NCBI GenBank assembly: GCA_001939145.1
Contig: LSRX01000005.1
Coordinates: 1,589,511 to 1,653,510, forward strand
DNA length: 64,000 nucleotides
Source: Symbiodinium microadriaticum
Taxonomy: Eukaryota; Sar; Dinophyceae; Suessiales; Symbiodiniaceae
Direction: 5' to 3'
The notes beneath the pieces were generated by a model. The model ran no database searches. It had not been told where the DNA came from and saw only the letters and a list, made by a program, of their open reading frames with translations. Within the stretch, counting starts at the first letter, position 1. Every line of letters begins with the position of its first letter. Positions 41,275 through 53,072 of the stretch are shown here, in pieces. Both the position numbers and the translations under genes were made by a program.

Positions 41275-41501
41275 GCAAACATCCGTCCAAGTTCAAGTCC
41301 AGTGCCCGCCTATTTAATGCCTGTTCTCTGCCATGCTGGCAGAGGCCCAAAGGGCTACAGTCCTACACCCAATCATATTCTCATCATCAGGGTTTCGACT
41401 GTCGCGAGCAGGAAGTTGCAATGCCGAGTTTGAACCAGCAGCCACCCTTACGTGTCAAGGGTCCCACCATGGCTGTCAGTCATTGGTAGGGTCAGGCAGG
41501 C

Positions 41502-43266
41502 ATGAGTGCTCCGCCGGTGGTCAGGCCGGGGCTGGCCAGACTGCCTATCTTGTGCATGGGGTTTGCGTTGTTCTATGCTTGGGAGAGTAAGCTGCATGGA
41601 AATCGACATAAGGAAGATATGGATCTGGCCGTGTGTGTTTCCCGCTTTGGCCTTTCTGGTCTTAGAAGCGCGAGGACAGGCAGCTTAATCGGCTGCACGG
41701 AGCAGCCAGGGCGTCTTTGTCGTTTGTGCCGTCGCGAGAGGCAAGCAGAGACGGGCTCTTATCTGCAGAGCTCGGGCACAAACCGGTTCACCGGTGTGTA
41801 CTGGCTAAAGTCCCGCCAGAAGTTTCAGGCGCTGGTATGGTTCAATGGGAAAGTACACTATGCCGGTGTTTTTGAAAATGCGACCGAAGCAGCTTTTGCA
41901 TTTGATGCAAAGCTACGCGTTTTTTGCAAAGATCCCGTCCGAAGAAAGAAGTCATTGAACTTTCCGACGCAGCAGGAGGTGGCATTCAGCAGGGCAAAGC
42001 AGGCGGAATCCCGACGAAGCACCAGCAAGTTCAATGGTGTGAGCTGGCACAAAGAAGCTCAGCGCTTTATGGCGCGGGTATGGTTTCAAGACAGACCTCA
42101 CTTTGCGGGGCTTTTTTCAAACGAGACAGCAGCAGCTTGTGCCTTTGATGCCAAGTTGCGCGGCATGTGCAAAGATCCCGTCAGATTAAAAAGATCTCTG
42201 AATTTTCCCACACAGCAGGAGGCATCGCACAGAGAAAGCTTGCTGGATATCCGTGCGCGCAGTATGAGAACCTACTCACAAAGCAGGACCAAAGAGGTGG
42301 ATTCCTTCCAACGTCTACAGGATCGCTTGTCGACGTCGAAGCAGGCATCAGATTTTGAGATTGTTCACATTCCCTCCCAATCGCGGGTTGATGCTTTGTT
42401 TCAGTCCCTGAAGTCGAAGAGCGAAGGCCTGCCGCTTCAGCTTAAATCGTCGAGCTGCTATAACAGGAGCGGCAGAGCATCCTTCTATAGTTTTGGAAGC
42501 ACCAACGGCTACGACGGCATGCTGCTGGTTTTGATCGCCCTGGACCGTGACATGATTTGGATGGTTCCTGGCAAAGATGTGTCACAGACGTGCCTGAAGA
42601 TAATTCTCGGATCTCAAAGAGACCGGGCATGGCGAGTCGAAGAGGTAGGGCTTGCGCTGACGGATTATTTCAGGAGTGCTAGTTTTGCACACGTATCATT
42701 CCAGAACGCACTTCTGCAATGCGGCCAAAGACATATTGTGGAAGAACAGTCTCATGCCCAACTGGCTTCCGTGTTTGCTTTAGTTGGTCTTCAGCTTGCA
42801 CGGCCGGTTGATTTGATGTCCATGATGTCCACTGTGGACTCCACTCTCCGCCTCGATGGTCAGGGGTGGCGCGTCCAGGAGAAAGCGACGCACAGGCTTG
42901 CTGGCGGAGAGTACCGTGCTAACCTTTGGAAGCATGGCGGCTCGGCTCGCATATGCAAAAGCAGACTTTGACATTCTAATTGTCACGCTTTTGGATGATG
43001 CAGACCGACTCAAGGGCATCTTCGTTTTCCCAAGCTCTGTTCTAGCAAGGCGAGAGTTTATTGGTCACAAGCCTCGACGGGTGGGACTGTACCCTCCGTG
43101 GGCGAGGCCTAAACGGCCAGCAACTTCAGCAAACTACAGTTGGCAACTGGATTACTTTGTGGATTTGCGGAGCTGGAGAAGAACCGACTTGGACCTGGAT
43201 CCCAGTACCAAAGCTCGTTTCAACGAGGTGCTCCTTGGCCTCAAGGTCCAACTATCAATGAGCTGA
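41502..43266 (+). CDS. AP2-AP2 protein with duplicated nuclease-like C-terminus
   Basis: ATG at 41502 is the first after an in-frame TAG (41487). Two AP2/ERF DNA-binding domains lie at residues 93-158 (RFTGVYWLKSRQKFQALVWF) and 176-236 (KFNGVSWHKEAQRFMARVWF), each ending KRSLNFPTQQE-like. The C-terminal half has two similar segments: Q313-L-K315 followed by YDGMLLVLIALD, and Q459-E-K461 followed by ADFDILIVTLLD. This spacing recalls the (E/Q)-x-K part of PD-(D/E)XK nucleases, an inference. The frame ends at 42971, but the second segment continues from about 42945 to 43266 in the next frame, so a 1-2 base indel near 42945 is likely. No introns are seen. AP2 domains occur in homing endonucleases as well as transcription factors; either role is possible. 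Confidence 0.8.
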
Positions 43267-43524
43267 TGGACTCAGACGCTGCGTGCAGGTTTTTGGGGCA
43301 GGATCTACCGGTGTCCAGACAGGAAGCATACCTTGAACCGGTGCTAGGCAGGGATGGCAAACGCTGTAAGTGAGTTGAGACCGAAGCAGGCAAAGGACCG
43401 CTCTCGACCCGACTCCGGACTGTAATCTAAGAGCAAGAAGTCAAGAGAAATCGCCACCAGCTTGCTTATTTGCACCGGGCGGCCTTTGTGGTAGGCCGTA
43501 TTGGTCGCCTCCTGAAGTTACGAA

Positions 43525-43750
43525 ATGGCTTCCTTGCTTGCCATCAATGCCCTACATAGCCCTACACTCCACACCGGAGCATCTGTCAGATCTTTTTCCC
43601 CCCTAATTGCTTTCTACAGGACGGGTTTGCTTTGTAGAAGCCAGAAAGTTAGAGTCACAGCAAAACCCCAACCGTGGAGCTACCTCAATCCCCAGCCCTA
43701 TGCAGCAGCCAACTGGATCGCCTTTTACTATGTTGCAGACCCCGAGGGTT
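43525..43750 (+). CDS. Candidate first exon
   Basis: ATG-led frame, MASLLAINALHSPTLHTGAS, with a hydroxylated, basic N-terminus that could be a targeting peptide (inference). A GT donor lies at about 43750. The frame otherwise continues to 43821 through telomere-like DNA. Confidence 0.3.
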
Positions 43751-44246
43751 GCCTTCCCCCAAAAGCCCTAAACCCGAATAGCCCGAAAAAGCTCAACTCT
43801 AAACCCCACAGCCTTTCCTGAGCCCCAAACGCTCGACCCTCGACACTGACAAACCCCAGCCATCCGATGGCTTGGAACCATGTGTTTCCTCCCAGCGCTC
43901 CCGTAGGGTTCAAGGGTTTAGGATCTTTAGTGCCTCAGGCTTACGATGGTTTATGGTTTCGGGACATATTGTCAACCAGCAGCTGAACATCGCAGTCATG
44001 ATTATGATAATGCTAAATACCAGCAACAACAAATTGTCCAGAGAGATAATCGGTACTAGTACCATGAGTGCACTATGTGTTCAATGTTGCTCGCCTTTGC
44101 CAAGATGACGTTGTCCTCGGTGTAATATAGCAGCCTCACTAAGCACAGCAGGGTTCAGCTTTAACTTGTGTTGTAATCACGGGTCTTGCAGGATTCCTAA
44201 AGAGTATAATTAAAATTATAACGCTCAGGCTCCTCCATGAAATTAG

Positions 44247-44459
44247 GTCCCCCCTTCTTTGGCCTGGTTCCTTCTTGTGGACCCGTTTCGGAGTCTAGGA
44301 AGTTTCGAGGCTCCAAGTTTATCAAGACTGTTCTTTTGTCATGCGGCAACTAAACCCAATTCTGCGGTCAGCATCATCGGCATTCGGATGCATGTACCGT
44401 TAACACTGCTGTCAAAAGTTATGGCCTACAGCCGAGACTCCAAAAAAAACAAGCCCTAA
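44247..44459 (+). CDS. Candidate terminal exon, 70 codons
   Basis: From AG at 44245-44246 the frame reads VPPSLAWFLLVDPFRSLGSF and ends AYSRDSKKNKP at TAA. Composition is near background. Confidence 0.33.
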   Translation, partial: VPPSLAWFLLVDPFRSLGSFEAPSLSRLFFCHAATKPNSAVSIIGIRMHVPLTLLSKVMAYSRDSKKNKP

Positions 44460-44549
44460 ACTCGGCTGATGCGTTACTTTCATGATTTGGGTCTTTCCCG
44501 TTGTGAGTGACTGTTACTCTGAGGCTAAAGCCAAAAAGCCTTTGAACCG

Positions 44550-44770
44550 TTGTCAAGCCCCGTAAAAGCTCTAGAGACAATCTTTCCTGTGCCTCGAATC
44601 TTCAATCCTACAACATCAGACCACAGAGACGGTTTAAGCTCTAGCTATGCACCCCTTGCGATTTGCAATGTTGCGAACTCCCGCGACACTCTCCATCTCA
44701 TTTCATGCTGTTGCAGACCACGTTGGGTGGAAACTCTCCGGAGTTTCTTGGAGCAGCTTCGGGGTTTAGG
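44550..44770 (+). CDS. Candidate exon
   Basis: Open frame with RPRWVETLRSFLEQLRG near its end. After 44770 the frame enters TTTAGGG-like DNA, so the 3' border is uncertain. Confidence 0.27.
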
Positions 44771-45202
44771 GTTTGAGGGTTTAGGGGATAAGCGTGTGTT
44801 TAGGGCTTGGGGCTTTATATAGGGTTTGTTTGTTTTTGTTTGGCTTAGGGGTTTCAGCTTTCACATGAGGCTTGTGTTTCTGCGTCCAGGGTTCCGGTTT
44901 TGGGGGTTTGTTTGAAAGACAGTCTTTTTTTGTGTTCTTTGTTGTCTTGGTCTATGGATTTTACGGCTTTTGAGCTTTAAGAATTTTGGGGCCTGTTTTT
45001 GTTTTAGGTTTTGCTGTTTACAGGGTTTTGTGCATACAGAATGCGGTTTTGCGGCATGCCAACAAGGTCAGGTGCGCATCTAGCATGGTTTAGGCTTGTT
45101 ATTTAGGAACCAGTTAGGAGATCCCTACAATGCCAGAACTACAATCTGTCATCTGATCTTCCATCTAAAAATGGCAGATTGCATCGCTTCAACCCGGAGC
45201 CC

Positions 45203-45236
45203 TAAACCCTCAGTCCTTGCTAAGTGGGAGGGAGAA
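45203..45236 (+). repeat. Interspersed 40-mer, partial copy
   Basis: CAGTCCTTGCTAAGTGGGAG then GGAGAAA matches the 3' half of the 40-mer family. Confidence 0.45.
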
Positions 45237-45749
45237 ACACTAAAATCGAGACATTTGCCAAAGTGGATACGTTGGCTTCCGGGGAAGTTCTGGCTGCCCG
45301 AATTCACAGCTGCCTTCAGGGCTCCCAGACCCGGACATATGGTATCAAATAAGGGAGCGATAACCGCATATTCGAAGCAAGTAACTAAGTAGGGTTGAGG
45401 GTTCACGATCTTCAGGGTTGTCGCATGGGCATAAAGGCAACTTTGCCACTTTATGTGTGCAAAGAGGGCCACGATCGAGACCTTGGATCCTGAAACCTAG
45501 CCTTAAGTTGCTTCAGATTACCTGTGTTGTAGCGTTCAAGCTTTGATCCTACCAGAATGTCGGTTATGGCAGCCTCAGGCCATCAAGCCACAAGCACCAT
45601 GCACCTTGCTTGCCTTTCTTCACATATTCCAGGTCGACGCATGGCCAACCGTAGTACACCAAGGTTCCCGGGTCTAAATATGCCCAAGTACTTGGCCAGT
45701 ATTCATATACTTTGTCCCCGGTCTTTGCTTCACGTCCTCTCCTAAACCC

Positions 45750-46990
45750 TAAACATCCCTAAACCCTAAATGTAGTCCATGGAGCAAGGGCTGGAGTAAA
45801 AAGGGCATTAAAAAGATCCAAAAATGACCTAAATCTTGGCAACTTTGGGTCCCGTCGGGGTAGGTTTTGGCGCCTTGATGGTGCAGGGTTTAGTTTTTTT
45901 TTTTGGGGGGGGTCATTTTCTATCACCTGAAGTCCTAGTATGTAAGTTTGGTGCTCAGGTCCCCAGATGTGGCAGCAACTGCCACAGGAGCTGTGAGCTG
46001 TGATGATTAAGGTTTAAGGCCTTTGGGTTTAGGACTTAGGGTTCAGAGTTTAGGTTTAAGGCCTTTGGGTTTAGGATTGGCACGGGTGATGGGTTTTTGT
46101 GGTTGAGGTGAGCGTAAGGTGTGGGATTTTTCGTTGGCGGGGATGGACGCGGGACTAATTGCCAATACGATACATAGGACTGCGCATTTCTAGTCTAGTC
46201 TAAATGGACCCCAAAGCCGTAGTCTAATGAAAGCCCCTGTATTTGAAGGCTTTCAGGCTCGGCGTTCCGCAAGGGCTCCCTGGTGCTTGAAAACCCAGAT
46301 AGTTGCGGGGCTGAGGTTTTAGGGTTTACTGCAGTGGGCTGTCTGAAAAGATTGTCCAGGAGCTCAACCCTCAAATCCTGAGTCGTGACAAAACCCAAAC
46401 CCTACACCCGTAAGTTGGACACCTTCCATCCTCAAACAACGACCTCAATTTAAGCCCTTGAATTAAACCCTTAAACCTATAGACCCTAAACTGCACAGAC
46501 ACTGCCGCCTCGACCTTGGACCCTGAATCCCTGAACCGAAACAGCCCTTTGGCTACATGTCTTGAGTCTCATCTCATAGGTTATCGTGTCGTAGCTAGAG
46601 GTTGACCTCCTGAAAACAATATAAGCTATTGGACTGCCAGGTACACCCTGAAACCCTATACGACCCTGTGAAAGAGAACCTGCGAAGCCTTAACCGAAAA
46701 GCCTTCCGCATAATCGCAGAACTGGAGGAAGCTTCATTGCCCTAAATCCTGAACCCTGAACTTGCAGAACTGAAGGAAGCTTCTTTGCGCCAGATCAGGG
46801 TGTGGACGAGGTTTCCCGGGTGCATTCGGAATGGGCGGTGCATCGCAGCACGCAGCTGCAGGGCTTAGTGTTTCGGGTTCAGGGTTTTATGAATGGCTTC
46901 TATACGATAATTAGCCTAGGTTTACAAGCACTACACCCGATAGCATGACATGCAGCATCGGCTTTCTTTCAGCTTGCCGAAGCTCTGAAA
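45750..46990. other. Non-coding, degenerate telomeric
   Basis: TTTAGGG-type DNA with small duplications: GGTTTAAGGCCTTTGGGTTT at about 46010 and 46052, and GCAGAACTG(G/A)AGGAAGCTTC at 46716 and 46764. A T/G homopolymer run lies at 45893-45911. No gene supported. Confidence 0.55.
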
Positions 46991-46992
46991 AG

Positions 46993-47198
46993 AAAACCTC
47001 TTCAAAGTTGAGTCTTTGGGGATGGCGCATCAAGTGCATCAGAGGTGTTCGCACCTGCATGTGCTGGTCTTCAATCTGTGGCCATACAGTGGAAGGTCAT
47101 TTCGGCTTGTTGAGCAAATATACAACTCAGATACATCTCTGAACTTTGTGCCTTTGAACCTGAATATGGGCGGCCAAAATTCAGACACCTTTTTCTGA
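46993..47198 (+). CDS. Candidate terminal exon, 68 codons
   Basis: After CTCTGAAAAG the frame reads LFKVESLGMAHQVHQRCSHL, then YSGRSFRLVEQIYNS, and ends NMGGQNSDTFF at TGA. An AT-rich tract follows (47340-47400), as expected for a 3' untranslated region. Family not recognised. Confidence 0.45.
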
Positions 47199-47709
47199 AT
47201 CTTGTGTTTTCTGACTCTTATGAATTAAGTGAGCAGCGGCACATCTTCGGGTTTTACGTGCAGAGGACCAGACTCCCAACGAGGGTGTCGGGGGTTTGGA
47301 CGAGAACGGAAAATCATTCTTGACAAGACTGCTTGCGCCACAATGACTTAATACACATCATTAAAATTCATTTAAGCTATAAAATTATTCAAATTATTCA
47401 AAGCGTCTTGAGGGGGGTACTGGCTTTTCGTGCTCTGGCTCATCTGGGGCACTGCTCGAACAGACGTGCGCCGCGGTTCTGAACATGCTGCAGGCTTTTC
47501 AGGCACAATACCTGAGGGGCTGAGTAGGTAACCTTTAACTTAACCTTGTTGGGGCTTATCTAATCCTACTATAATTCAAAAGGTTAACTTTTTTGGGCTA
47601 GGGTACTCAACCCCTAAGGTACAGAGTTTAGGGCTCTTGACCGGGAACCCTTTGCCTAAACCCTTTCCCATAGCCCTTTGCAGTGTGCTCGAGATAGAGC
47701 CAGGATGCC

Positions 47710-48105
47710 TTGTCCTATGCCAAAAACCCAACGCCCGATATCCCTAAACCACCCAAGCTCGCTGAAGCCCTCCGGCAAGAAGTGTGTCCGAAGGTGCGGA
47801 GGCTAGATCCGAACCCGCCGCAGGGCCGGCATTGGCCTCAGCTGGCTTTCTTTCGGCGGTTTTTCCCTGGGGATTCGGGTTACGTAGGGCTTCCCGTGCG
47901 ATATTTTGGAAGTCAAGACAGGGCTGCTGAGGGCCCCATATTCCGAGATCCGAAAGCCAGTAACCATCTACCCTCCTTGCCTTGTAGGATAATGCTATGC
48001 CCTGGCATGCAGGGTTCTTGCTTTTGCAAGCTTTCCCAGCAGTCAGTGCTAAACATGGTACATAGGGGGTTGGACAAGCCCTTCCATTCCCCAGGCAGGG
48101 GTTAA
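47710..48105 (+). CDS. Candidate coding ORF, 131 codons
   Basis: One of the longest plus-strand frames outside the mobile elements. Its first half has about 65% G/C third positions (KLAEALRQEVCPKVRRLDPN; WPQLAFFRRFFPGD). It ends at TAA 48105. A minus frame of similar length overlaps and is taken as a shadow. The start is not fixed; ATG is lacking at the 5' end. Confidence 0.4.
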   Translation: MSYAKNPTPDIPKPPKLAEALRQEVCPKVRRLDPNPPQGRHWPQLAFFRRFFPGDSGYVGLPVRYFGSQDRAAEGPIFRDPKASNHLPSLPCRIMLCPGMQGSCFCKLSQQSVLNMVHRGLDKPFHSPGRG

Positions 48106-48346
48106 ACGTGCCAGCTGAATCAAAAAGACAGGTATGGATGGAGTTAGATACAGACAACCCTAAACCCTTTGAGTATATTGTCGCCGGGGTGGGTTTGCAA
48201 GCAACACCAGAGCGCGACCCAGGGCATTTTACACACCCGAGCGCGCGTCATCGCAAGACAAGCCGTAGATAAGTCCTAAAAACCCTACGACAAACCTCAG
48301 ATAAGTCCTTTTGGATGTTGTGAGTCTTTAGGGAATTCCTGCGCTA

Positions 48347-48440
48347 CCCCAGGGCTCCAGTTGCCCAAATAATGGGAACGTGGGTTACATTTATCATGTA
48401 CCTTGGTCAATGGCCTACTATTTCGGGAAGGCCGGGGCGG
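48347..48440. mobile_element. MITE-like element, CTCCAGTT family, worn copy
   Basis: Left end CCCCAGGGCTCCAGTTG; the core GGGTTACATTT...ATG and CTATTT aligns with 52700-52790. The right end is decayed. Confidence 0.5.
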
Positions 48441-48847
48441 GATGACGGAGCATCCCGAAGCTTCCTACCTGAACCCTTAAGGACCTGCATGGTGAGGGTT
48501 CTGACCTCTGTCTTTTAAATTCATCGTGTCATGCAGTGCATAAAAATTCGTATAGCTCTTTTAGGTCCAGGTAGACCGTACCCACTTGAAGTCGTAAAGC
48601 TTCGAAATTTCAGCAAAGCCGGCCTGGCCTTCAGTCTTTTTCTTCAATACTCAAGGCCCTAATCTCGACCACAATCTAAAACCTTTTGTCGGTTGCCATC
48701 CCGATGTCCCTGTGGTAAGCTGCCGTTATCGAAACCCCCTAACCCGGAATTCCTAATCCCAGACTTTTACAAAAATTCCATGCACGAGTCCCCTACTTCC
48801 CTCCGAGGACTTTCTCTGTGCCCAGAGTCTCAAGGACATGGTAGCAG

Positions 48848-48991
48848 CACTTGTGCATCAGGCAGGAAGTGGAATGTAACACTCCCAGCACGTACACCCT
48901 GGTCCAGAAAGCACCCGTATCAGACATGTCTGGGCTCCCAAATTGGCTGGGGCTTGGCAGAAGCGTCAGGTTCTCCCACCAAATCGCAACC
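48848..48991 (+). CDS. Candidate internal exon, 48 codons
   Basis: Acceptor GGTAGCAG and donor GTGAGC enclose a phase-0 exon reading CIRQEVECNTPSTYTLVQKA and then GLPNWLGLGRSVRF. Third positions lean to G/C. Family not recognised. Confidence 0.45.
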
Positions 48992-49195
48992 GTGAGCAGC
49001 GAGGAACGTGTTTCGACTCCCAACCAACGGGTAACGCTTAGGACTCAAGGCTTACCTGTAACCCCACACTATACGAAATGGTAGGTCATGATCCTGCTGT
49101 TATAGTTGATATCACCTGAAAATGTAGTGTCAGTTAGAGTTTGGGATTTTAGGGTTCATGGGTCTAGCTCCCCAATGCAAAAATCATAGATGAAG

Positions 49196-49289
49196 CGAGC
49201 GAATGGCGAATGCCTCGCCGGATGCCGGGAAAGGGGCGCTCCTGCTGGTAGAAGACCTGCGGCTCCGCCACACCTATTGCAGGGTTTAG
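49196..49289 (+). CDS. Candidate short terminal exon
   Basis: Frame with ATG at 49203: MANASPDAGKGALLLVEDLR, then LRHTYCRV and TAG. About 70% G/C third positions, but only 28 codons. Confidence 0.3.
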
Positions 49290-50150
49290 GAATTCAGGGT
49301 TCACGGTTTTTGGTTTGCGGTTTGGGGTATGTGGCCAGGCATTAGACTTGAATTTTATGCTTTTGGCTTTACGGTATGCGTGAAGGGTGTGGGCAAGATC
49401 TTTCTTAGGGGTTTAGAACCTCCGACATCCATCCACTCTTATTGCATGTTCTTTCAAGGAGGCTGAACAATTAGTGGGAGGTTCTCCTTGTTAGAATATG
49501 CTCCACACCCCATTCGAAATATTGATGCCCTTGTTTATTCTGCAGAACTGGCGTCTTCAAGGGCTCTCTTGATGCCGTAGGGTTCAGGGGTTTAGGGTTT
49601 AGGGCTTTAGGGTTTAGGGATTTAGGGGTAGGGGATTTAGGGTTTAGGGCGGCGCTCGCCGTCTTGTGTTGTTCTAGTTGTTGCTGTGAGCACTGCTTCA
49701 GTCTGCATGCTTTGTACTTAACTTAAGTTGCCGCATCGCCATAGCTATTCGTTTTGTGCATCGGTATACTCTTCTCCCCGGTGTGAGCGCTGTGCGGCCT
49801 TGAATACTTTGGGTACTCTCCAAGTCAGACTAGCAACAACAACAACATCATCGTCAACAGAGTCTGGTGGATCGAAGAGCATCATCGAATATACAACTTA
49901 AACCCTGAACACTTTCTTGCACTATTCACGGTCATGGCTGTTGTCAGTATGATTACCGCTACTGTTGCCTGTTACTTGTCGTACGCTATTGTTAGTCTAT
50001 GTCGTCGAAATCTGAGATTTATGTCGTGTGCTGTTATCTCTCTAGACCCTGAAGGTCAGTTGTCACAAAGTGCTAGTCCAACCGGCTAGAGGCACCAAAT
50101 CATTGAACCCGGACTCGCACACAACTGTAAACCCAAGCTGTAAGATAGGC
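49290..50150. other. Non-coding, TTTAGGG cluster
   Basis: Near-exact TTTAGGG units at 49583-49650. The rest is unremarkable, with no supported frame. Confidence 0.55.
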
Positions 50151-50151
50151 C

Positions 50152-50458
50152 CCTGGCCTTCAGAAGTTGGCGAAGGAGCTGGCAGAGAGCTTGCATTCGC
50201 AGAAAGACCAACTACACAATTTCGGCGAGGCGATCGCCGGGCAAGCCTGCGAAATCGAGCGACAGGCCATCCACTTGAAGCTGGCCGAGCAGAAGGCGCA
50301 AGAAGCAGAAAAAAAAACGTCTGCAAGAGGAAACGAGCTGCAAGAAGCTCCAGGACCTGATGGCCCTTATGATGCCTTCTGGCGACTTTCTGCAATTTGA
50401 AGTTCGGCCAAACTACCATGCCAGAAAGCACTTGGCCAAGCATGAGAGCATCATCTAG
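50152..50458 (+). CDS. Terminal coiled-coil exon with 1-base slip
   Basis: Follows TGGCCTTCAG. The frame reads AKELAESLHSQKDQLHNFGE, then IERQAIHLKLAEQKAQEAEK, a heptad-rich coiled coil with about 70% G/C third positions. At a run of nine A residues (50310-50318) the reading moves by one base to RLQEETSCKKLQDLMALMMP, then FEVRPNYHARKHLAKHESII and TAG at 50456-50458. The second part is equally protein-like, so the A-run probably carries an indel, a sequencing error or a pseudogene lesion. Family not recognised. Confidence 0.55.
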
Positions 50459-51107
50459 GATATACGGCTACCTTTAGGCTGTTGTTAAAATGCTTTGTTG
50501 CCCTCAAGTCACTTAAGGCTTTGATTTCCCCCCTCATACCCTAAACCCTAAACCTTTGGGCCTGTGACGTACCAATAAAAGAGCCGAAGAGCCTTGAAAA
50601 CCGAGCGACCTGAGGCTGGCTTTGGCTTCATTGGGCGCGTTGCCGTCACGAAGCTTCGTCTCCTTATAGATGTTTTCAGGGTCTCCTGAAACCCCTGAAG
50701 CATACATGGGGTTGGGGTTCAGAAAAAACGGGTTTAGGGTGTACTTGAGCACTTGATAAACTATCTTCATTTAGGCAGCGACAAGGCTCCGCTAAGGCGG
50801 TAGTTGGGGTACAGAAGAGGGATCATGCTGTGAGAAATGACCGGATGAAGGAGCCATGTCCGTTTTGGGTTCTTCATGGTATATCAACAGCACCAGAAAC
50901 CCTAAGCCCTAGCAGATCACAAGGTGTGAGGGTTGTAGGGATCCTCGCTGAACGCCGAGGATAATGGCTTCCGACGAACCCTAAACCCTCAACCACGAAT
51001 CGTAAACCCGTGAACCCCTAAAGCTGGAACCCCATCAACCCGAAACCCAAACTCTGAGCCCGTACATGGTCGAAGGCATAGACCCCATGCAGGGTTCAGT
51101 TTTCCAG

Positions 51108-51186
51108 CTCCCCGAGACTCTCCCGAGGGCCGCTGTGCATCTTCTTCGTGGTCGTGGTGGCGCTGGCACCAGAGCTGCAAAGTTAG
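51108..51186 (+). CDS. Candidate terminal exon, hydrophobic tail
   Basis: Acceptor GGGTTCAGTTTTCCAG, then SPRLSRGPLCIFFVVVVALA and PELQS to TAG. About 80% G/C third positions over 25 codons. It would be a C-terminal membrane anchor. Confidence 0.42.
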
Positions 51187-51322
51187 GGTTTGGGGTTTAA
51201 GGGTGCCAAGTTTGACTGTTGGGGGTGTGGATCGGGGCTTGGGGTGTGATTTTGGGCCATGTGGTTTTGAAGTGAACGTTGGCAGGGCGTAGGACTTACA
51301 TCTCGGATTTCTGTCTGACCTC

Positions 51323-51427
51323 ATGGGCATGGCTGTTTCATCAACAACCAGCGCGCCCGTCGGCAACATATATTTGGTGGTCCTCAATGTTCAAGTAGCG
51401 TTTGCATCGATCTTGTCGGTCTTCCAG
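51323..51427 (+). CDS. Candidate first exon with helix
   Basis: ATG at 51323, reading MGMAVSSTTSAPVGNIYLVV then LNVQVAFASILSVFQ, and a CAG/GTAAAC donor. A signal anchor is possible. The frame also continues unspliced to 51661. Confidence 0.4.
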
Positions 51428-53070
51428 GTAAACTATATGGGAAGTAGGTACGATTGCCAGTGCTACCGGCCAGTGTCCCGACCATGTAACCCAAGTACAC
51501 CCTACCAAAAGTACCAAGGTATCGTATATACACTCACAACAATCCAAACATGTCTAGCACCGCATACCTCGTACATGAGCGCCATAGGGCGTGTGATTAT
51601 CTGTCTCTCTCTTTTTCTGTCCGTCGCTATTTCTCCGGAAAATTCACATTTCGTGGCTTAAAACATGAACAGTACATGCAAGCACATACATGAGTAAACA
51701 TGTTTGAAGACGTGTGTCTGTCTGCCTGTCTGCGTGCTTGCTTGTATCTACACCCCAGCCACAAGGAGCGCCAAACCCCGAACCCAACAAACCTCGAAGC
51801 CGTAGTCCCGAAACCAGACCCTTTCCTGACCCGCATACTTCAAGCACCCGAGACTGTTGAAACAACCCTTTGATCGTCACCACAGTCTTCCCTGCTCGTT
51901 TAGCTGAGCAGCTAGGGGTTTGTGAACAAGATTCAGATGACTAATACTACGACACCACCCTGAGTTTCATGAGGATCCCGAATCCCCAAACCCGAAAACC
52001 TCAGCTCCAAACCTGACTGCCCGAGCCCCAAGTACTTAAAGCCCGGAACAAAGCTCAACGGCTGAAGACAACCCAACTCGTAGCCTCAGGCCATCGCAAT
52101 CATGCGGAGAACCGGGCACTGCCAAAGAGGAGGCCGTGGAGGCTTATTGAGCCTCGGCCTTTGCCTCATTCTTGTTTGACTGTAGGGCTTATAAAGGGTT
52201 TAGGGTTGTATGCTATAGGGGCTTGAGGGTTTGATGGCCTCGCTGTTTGTAAACAATAGGGCCTATAGGTGGTTGAGGTTTGGACTTGCGGGAGGAACCC
52301 TAAAGTTGTTTTCTATCGTAGCCGTAGCCTGCCTCCAACTTTTTGCCTTGTAAACCCTAAACATCCCTAAAGCGTATAAAACCAAACATTCATTCCTAAA
52401 CCTTATAAACCCTAACAGGCCCTAAACCATGAACTCTGAACATCTCTGAACCTTAAAAACCCGAAATAAACCCTAAATTCTGAACCCTAAACCCTATAAG
52501 CCCTAAACCGAAGCATCCTATAAACCCGGAAGCCTACCCTCAAAGGTTTGCCGGGCTCCTTGGGCCGATCCTGGCGGCTGGCTACAGCGATGACTCTGTG
52601 CCTTCGTTTGCTTTACACCGGTTTGTTTTTGGGTTTTGGGCGTTTAGGGTGTAGGGGTTTTCGGGTTTAGGGTTGAAAGTACCAAACCTAGAGTAGAAGC
52701 CCCAGGGCTCCAGTTGTTTAAAGAAATGGGTTACCGGGTTACATTTTCGATGGTCAGTAACCGACTATTTAGGAAACTGGAGCCCCAGGGAAAGGCTGTG
52801 AGGTTGGCTTTCAAGGGTGCAAGGGCAAGGGCTTATGGCTTTGAGGGTTTGAGGGTTTAGAGTATGTAGCTTTAAGCTTGGGAGTTAGGGTTTAGAGTAT
52901 TTAGGGATGTTTAGGGTCTGGTTGGGGAGTGCCTTCGTGTTTTTTTGGTTGCGCGATGCCTTAGTGAAGTTTTACTCAGAGCTGTCGTGAAGCCTTGCCT
53001 GCCTCGTGAGTCGAAAATGCATTTAGAAGGATCCAGGAACCCCATTGTGCCGGGAATTTAAAACAATGTG
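51428..53070. other. Non-coding, degenerate telomeric
   Basis: GTCT/TGCC short repeats near 51716, CCCTAAA derivatives at 52320-52520 and TTTAGGG at 52640-52680. Holds the element at 52700. No supported gene. Confidence 0.55.
52700..52790. mobile_element. MITE, CTCCAGTT family (91 bp)
   Basis: Terminal inverted repeats CCCCAGGGCTCCAGTT and AACTGGAGCCCCAGGG. The second copy is at 48347. No internal frame. Confidence 0.7.
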
Positions 53071-53072
53071 TT

